Assembly (NCBI GenBank): GCA_026387665.1 | Contig: JAPLLG010000007.1 | Location: 434,001-498,000 of the forward strand | Direction: 5' to 3' | DNA: 64,000 nt | Source: Nitrospirota bacterium | GTDB taxonomy: Bacteria; Nitrospirota; Nitrospiria; Nitrospirales; Nitrospiraceae | In this document: in pieces, positions 61,528-64,000 of the stretch | Layout of the letters: every line of letters starts with the position of its first letter | How positions within the stretch are numbered: the stretch's first letter is position 1 | Program-made: the position numbers and the translations under genes | Notes under the pieces: model-generated | What the model saw: only the letters and a program-made list of their open reading frames with translations | Told to the model about the DNA's origin: nothing | Databases searched by the model: none

Positions 61528-62094
61528 GTGAGCCACCCCGATCATTCAACCTCCACAACCGTGAAACATACCCAATCTCCCATCGTGAGCCGCATCGAGC
61601 ACGTGTTCGAAACTATCGTGTTCGCGAGCCGATGGATTCAAGCTCCGCTCTACGGCGGCTTGATCGTGGCCGAACTGCTCTATGCCTACAAATTTCTTGT
61701 GGAGCTGTGGGAGATGGTCCGGCACATCAACCAGCAGGAAGAGACCATCTTCATGCTGGGGATCCTGGGGCTGATCGACGTCACGATGGTGGCGAACTTG
61801 CTCACCATGGTGATCATCGGCGGCTATGCCACCTTCGTCAGCAAATTGGATCTCGAAGGCCATCCAGACCGGCCCGATTGGCTGACCCACATCGACCCAG
61901 GCACCATCAAGATCAAACTTGCCGCTTCGCTGATCGGCATCTCCAGCATTCATCTGCTGAAATCCTTCGTCAACATCGCGAACGAAGATCTTGAACAGAT
62001 CAAGTGGAAGATCTTCATCCACCTGACCTTCATCGGCTCCGCCATCCTCCTCGCCTGGACAGACAAGATCATGCAGAAAGACCGGAAACACTGA
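61528..62094 (+). CDS. UPF0114 (YqhA) family membrane protein
   Basis: 188 residues, four membrane helices, with conserved FETIVFASRWIQAPLYGGLIVAELLY, IDVTMVANLLTMVIIGGYATFVSKLD and KIKLAASLIGISSIHLLKSF. Function is not established in any organism; the family is widespread and often annotated TIGR00645. GTG at 61528 with AGGA nine bases upstream is favoured; a TTG at 61510 overlaps the previous gene. Probably the last gene of the operon that starts with the histidine kinases. Confidence 0.85.
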   Translation: MSHPDHSTSTTVKHTQSPIVSRIEHVFETIVFASRWIQAPLYGGLIVAELLYAYKFLVELWEMVRHINQQEETIFMLGILGLIDVTMVANLLTMVIIGGYATFVSKLDLEGHPDRPDWLTHIDPGTIKIKLAASLIGISSIHLLKSFVNIANEDLEQIKWKIFIHLTFIGSAILLAWTDKIMQKDRKH

Positions 62095-62143
62095 CGGAGC
62101 GCATCAGCTGTCCTTCGATTCTCGCATTTCACAAACGACGACG

Positions 62144-64000
62144 TTACTCCCAAGCAGAGGTCAACCCGCCCCCGGCATCCTGCCACTGAGGCACCCAGGC
62201 CAGCGCGACGAGCTTCACGGCGATATTGCTCTTGGTGGGCTTGAGGGAGACGATCTCTAGTTTTTCGGTGAGTGGATCGATGGATGCGATCAATGCGTCT
62301 GTCTCGGTCTTAAATTGCGCTTCGAGGTCGGAAAGCTGCTGCTGCAGCGCTTCTCTATTCTCCTCAGCTTGCCCCACATCCTGCGACTCCTTGATCGCCC
62401 GCCCTGCTCCGCGAATCGCCGTCGTCGCCTTGCCAATAGTGCTCGCGCTAATCGTCTTCCGTCCCATGACGGCGCCCAAAATCGTCGCGCCAACCGAAAT
62501 CGCTGCCTGAAGCTGGCTGGTGCGAGACTCAATCTGCTGCCGTTCGACCATCTGCTGAGCCCGGCGGATACGGTCTTGGAGCGAAGTCATCTTCGGCATG
62601 TACTTCTGCCTCAAACTTTCTAATTGCGCGTCTCGTTGCTCCCGCCCTGACTGCTGGAGCCTGACACGGAAATCCCGCTCCGACTCGCCAGGCCTGGAGA
62701 TCTCTTTCGTCCCGGGACTTCTCAAGAGATCGACTTTCTCGTTCCGAAAAAGCCAACCGGAGAAATCTTTCCCCCAGGCCTCATAGCTCTTGGCCTTCCC
62801 TGCAGCGACGGGAAGACTCGCAAACTGCGCGCCCTCCGCCGGCGCTTGCTCCAGATCCGGCAGAGCCAACGCTGCCTCTGCCGCATGGTCCCAATCCACC
62901 GGCACAGCCCCCTCTGCGATCGGCGCGAGCACCGTGACATCCTGCGCCACATCCACCCCGGCCTTACCATCGGAGAACCGGACTTGCGCCCCTCCCAGCA
63001 ACATCGGCTGATAGACCAATCGACTGCCGCTCGGCTGCACGCCGCGAATAGGAACGAATTGTTGCGGCACATCGGGAGGGAGCAGAGGGCGTGAGACGTG
63101 AGACGTGAAAGGTGAAACGTGGGCCATGTCAGCTGAAAATTCCGGCTGCGCGCTCACTACCTTACCTTTCACGTCTAACGTTTCACGTTTCACGGGATCC
63201 ATGAGTGCCTTGATCTGCGTCCTCGTCAAGGGCCCACGTAGATAGGACAGAGTCCAGCGTGACTGAAAAACCTCCGGCGCATCTTCATGCACATTGTTCA
63301 AGAGAAAGACTCTGCTCCCCAATCCTGCAAGAAGCTGTTCCATCTGTTGCTTGTCGAATTTCTTGCCGGAGCTGGCGGCAGCGCCTTCAAGTCCTTCAAG
63401 CACCCGCGCCTTATCTCGCTCTGTCTGAAGTCGTCCGATGAGCCAGGTGCCGGTGTTGGCCAACCCCCTATAATCCAGATCGACCGGGTTCTGCGTGGCC
63501 AGCACAACTCCAAGCCCATAGGCCCGCGCCTGCTTGAGGAGAGTCATCAACGGCGCTTTCGACGGAGGATTCGCCACAGGAGGGAAGTAGCCGAAGATCT
63601 CATCCATGTAGAGGATGGCGCGCAGACTGGTCGTCCCGGATTGCCCCCTGACCCAACCAAGGGTCTGGCTCAAGAGGAGGGTCACAAAGAACATCCGCTC
63701 CGCGTCGCTTAAATGCGCAATAGAGAAAATGGCGATCCTCGGTTTGCCAGACGGGCTATGCAGCATCTGGCCGACATCCAGCGCTTCCCCTTCGAGCCAG
63801 GCGGAAAAACCTGGCGCAGCAAGCAGATTATTGAGCTGCATCGCCAAGGCAAATCGCTCTTTCGAGGGATAGAACGAATCGAGATCGAGCACGCCGACTT
63901 TCGACAGAGGCGGGGTTTGAATCTGCTGGATGAGCGAAGCCAGATCGAGATCTTGCCCCTTCCGCCAAGACTGGTCCAGGATCGTCGAGAGCAGGATATG
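62144..64000 (-). CDS. HerA-like ATPase, N-terminal part outside window
   Basis: Open from the right edge to the stop at 62144, so at least 618 residues; the N-terminal Walker A region is not in the window. Visible: FSIAHLSDAERMFFVTLLLSQ, Walker B-like LRAILYMDEIFGYFPP, and TLLKQARAYGLGVVLATQNPVDLDYRGLANTGTWLIGRLQTE..., typical of HerA/VirB4-type hexameric ATPases (DUF87 family). The C-terminal half has a coiled coil (about residues 410-560 of the visible part) and a Gly/Ala-rich membrane-like patch. About 35 residues (roughly 63091-63197) are encoded by a CGTGA-type word-hairpin inserted in frame. Probable role in DNA processing or translocation, unproven. Confidence 0.82.
   Translation of the reverse strand, partial: HILLSTILDQSWRKGQDLDLASLIQQIQTPPLSKVGVLDLDSFYPSKERFALAMQLNNLLAAPGFSAWLEGEALDVGQMLHSPSGKPRIAIFSIAHLSDAERMFFVTLLLSQTLGWVRGQSGTTSLRAILYMDEIFGYFPPVANPPSKAPLMTLLKQARAYGLGVVLATQNPVDLDYRGLANTGTWLIGRLQTERDKARVLEGLEGAAASSGKKFDKQQMEQLLAGLGSRVFLLNNVHEDAPEVFQSRWTLSYLRGPLTRTQIKALMDPVKRETLDVKGKVVSAQPEFSADMAHVSPFTSHVSRPLLPPDVPQQFVPIRGVQPSGSRLVYQPMLLGGAQVRFSDGKAGVDVAQDVTVLAPIAEGAVPVDWDHAAEAALALPDLEQAPAEGAQFASLPVAAGKAKSYEAWGKDFSGWLFRNEKVDLLRSPGTKEISRPGESERDFRVRLQQSGREQRDAQLESLRQKYMPKMTSLQDRIRRAQQMVERQQIESRTSQLQAAISVGATILGAVMGRKTISASTIGKATTAIRGAGRAIKESQDVGQAEENREALQQQLSDLEAQFKTETDALIASIDPLTEKLEIVSLKPTKSNIAVKLVALAWVPQWQDAGGGLTSAWE
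63091..63197. repeat. Word-hairpin repeat, CGTGA type, inside a coding sequence
   Basis: Left arm GCGTGAGACGTGAGACGTGA... (63091-63123) and right arm CTTTCACGTCTAACGTTTCA... (63167-63197), read in frame within the HerA-like gene (protein words HVSPFTSHVSRP and VKRETLDVKGKV). Confidence 0.75.

Overview
The window is a GC-rich (about 60 percent) bacterial chromosome segment from a Gram-negative organism. The gene content fits the phylum Nitrospirota, most likely Nitrospira: a single nuo operon with fused nuoCD preceded by a MidA-type methyltransferase, hopanoid- and carotenoid-type genes, TonB/ExbBD systems and a LuxI/LuxR pair. The genus is inferred from gene content, not proven. No rRNA, tRNA, CRISPR array or intact insertion sequence was seen.

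Layout. 1-1.0 kb: small Cys-rich and membrane proteins (minus strand). 1.1-4.0 kb: prenyl diphosphate synthase, HpnA-type epimerase and a DUF422 membrane protein, a plausible isoprenoid lipid or carotenoid set. 4.1-7.5 kb: cytochrome c, small envelope proteins and a GAF-domain kinase-like protein without its phospho-accepting histidine. 7.8-9.4 kb: a lower-GC accessory patch with the structure of an integron, namely two cassette genes, two attC sites and an attI-like site, but no integrase. 9.7-29.3 kb: DNA repair glycosylase, NikR with a TonB-dependent receptor, a Do-type protease, a copper-type P-ATPase, a DsbA-like protein, and a long minus-strand block of TonB, ExbB, ExbD, receptor, thioredoxin-fold and small His/Cys-rich exported proteins that looks like a metal-acquisition and redox locus. 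29.4-48.8 kb: secA, midA and nuoA-N. 48.9-55.7 kb: BrkB-type membrane protein, site-2 protease with CBS domains, deacetylase, acetyltransferase, glyoxalase-fold protein, a DapF-like protein with both catalytic cysteines changed to serine, and uvrC. 56.2-62.1 kb: luxR and luxI (convergent), a perfect lux-box palindrome, then a divergent operon of two histidine kinases, a response regulator, a pseudo-receiver and a UPF0114 protein. 62.1-64.0 kb: a HerA-like ATPase that runs off the right end.

Beyond the genes there are three layers of non-coding structure. (1) At least fifteen hairpins are built from degenerate 5-10 bp words (TGCTGAG, CGTCA, CGTGA, AAAAGT, GCTGATAGC, CTGGTT). They usually fill the gap between neighbouring genes, including five gaps inside the nuo operon, and in a few cases extend into coding sequence. 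(2) Four copies of a mostly 122-127 bp element (one is about 200 bp) have 20-25 bp inverted ends; three of them abut a stop codon. (3) Three copies of an element have a conserved core of about 48 bp nested inside stems that differ from copy to copy. The integron remnant, the word-hairpins and the core-in-stem elements are the observations most worth following up.
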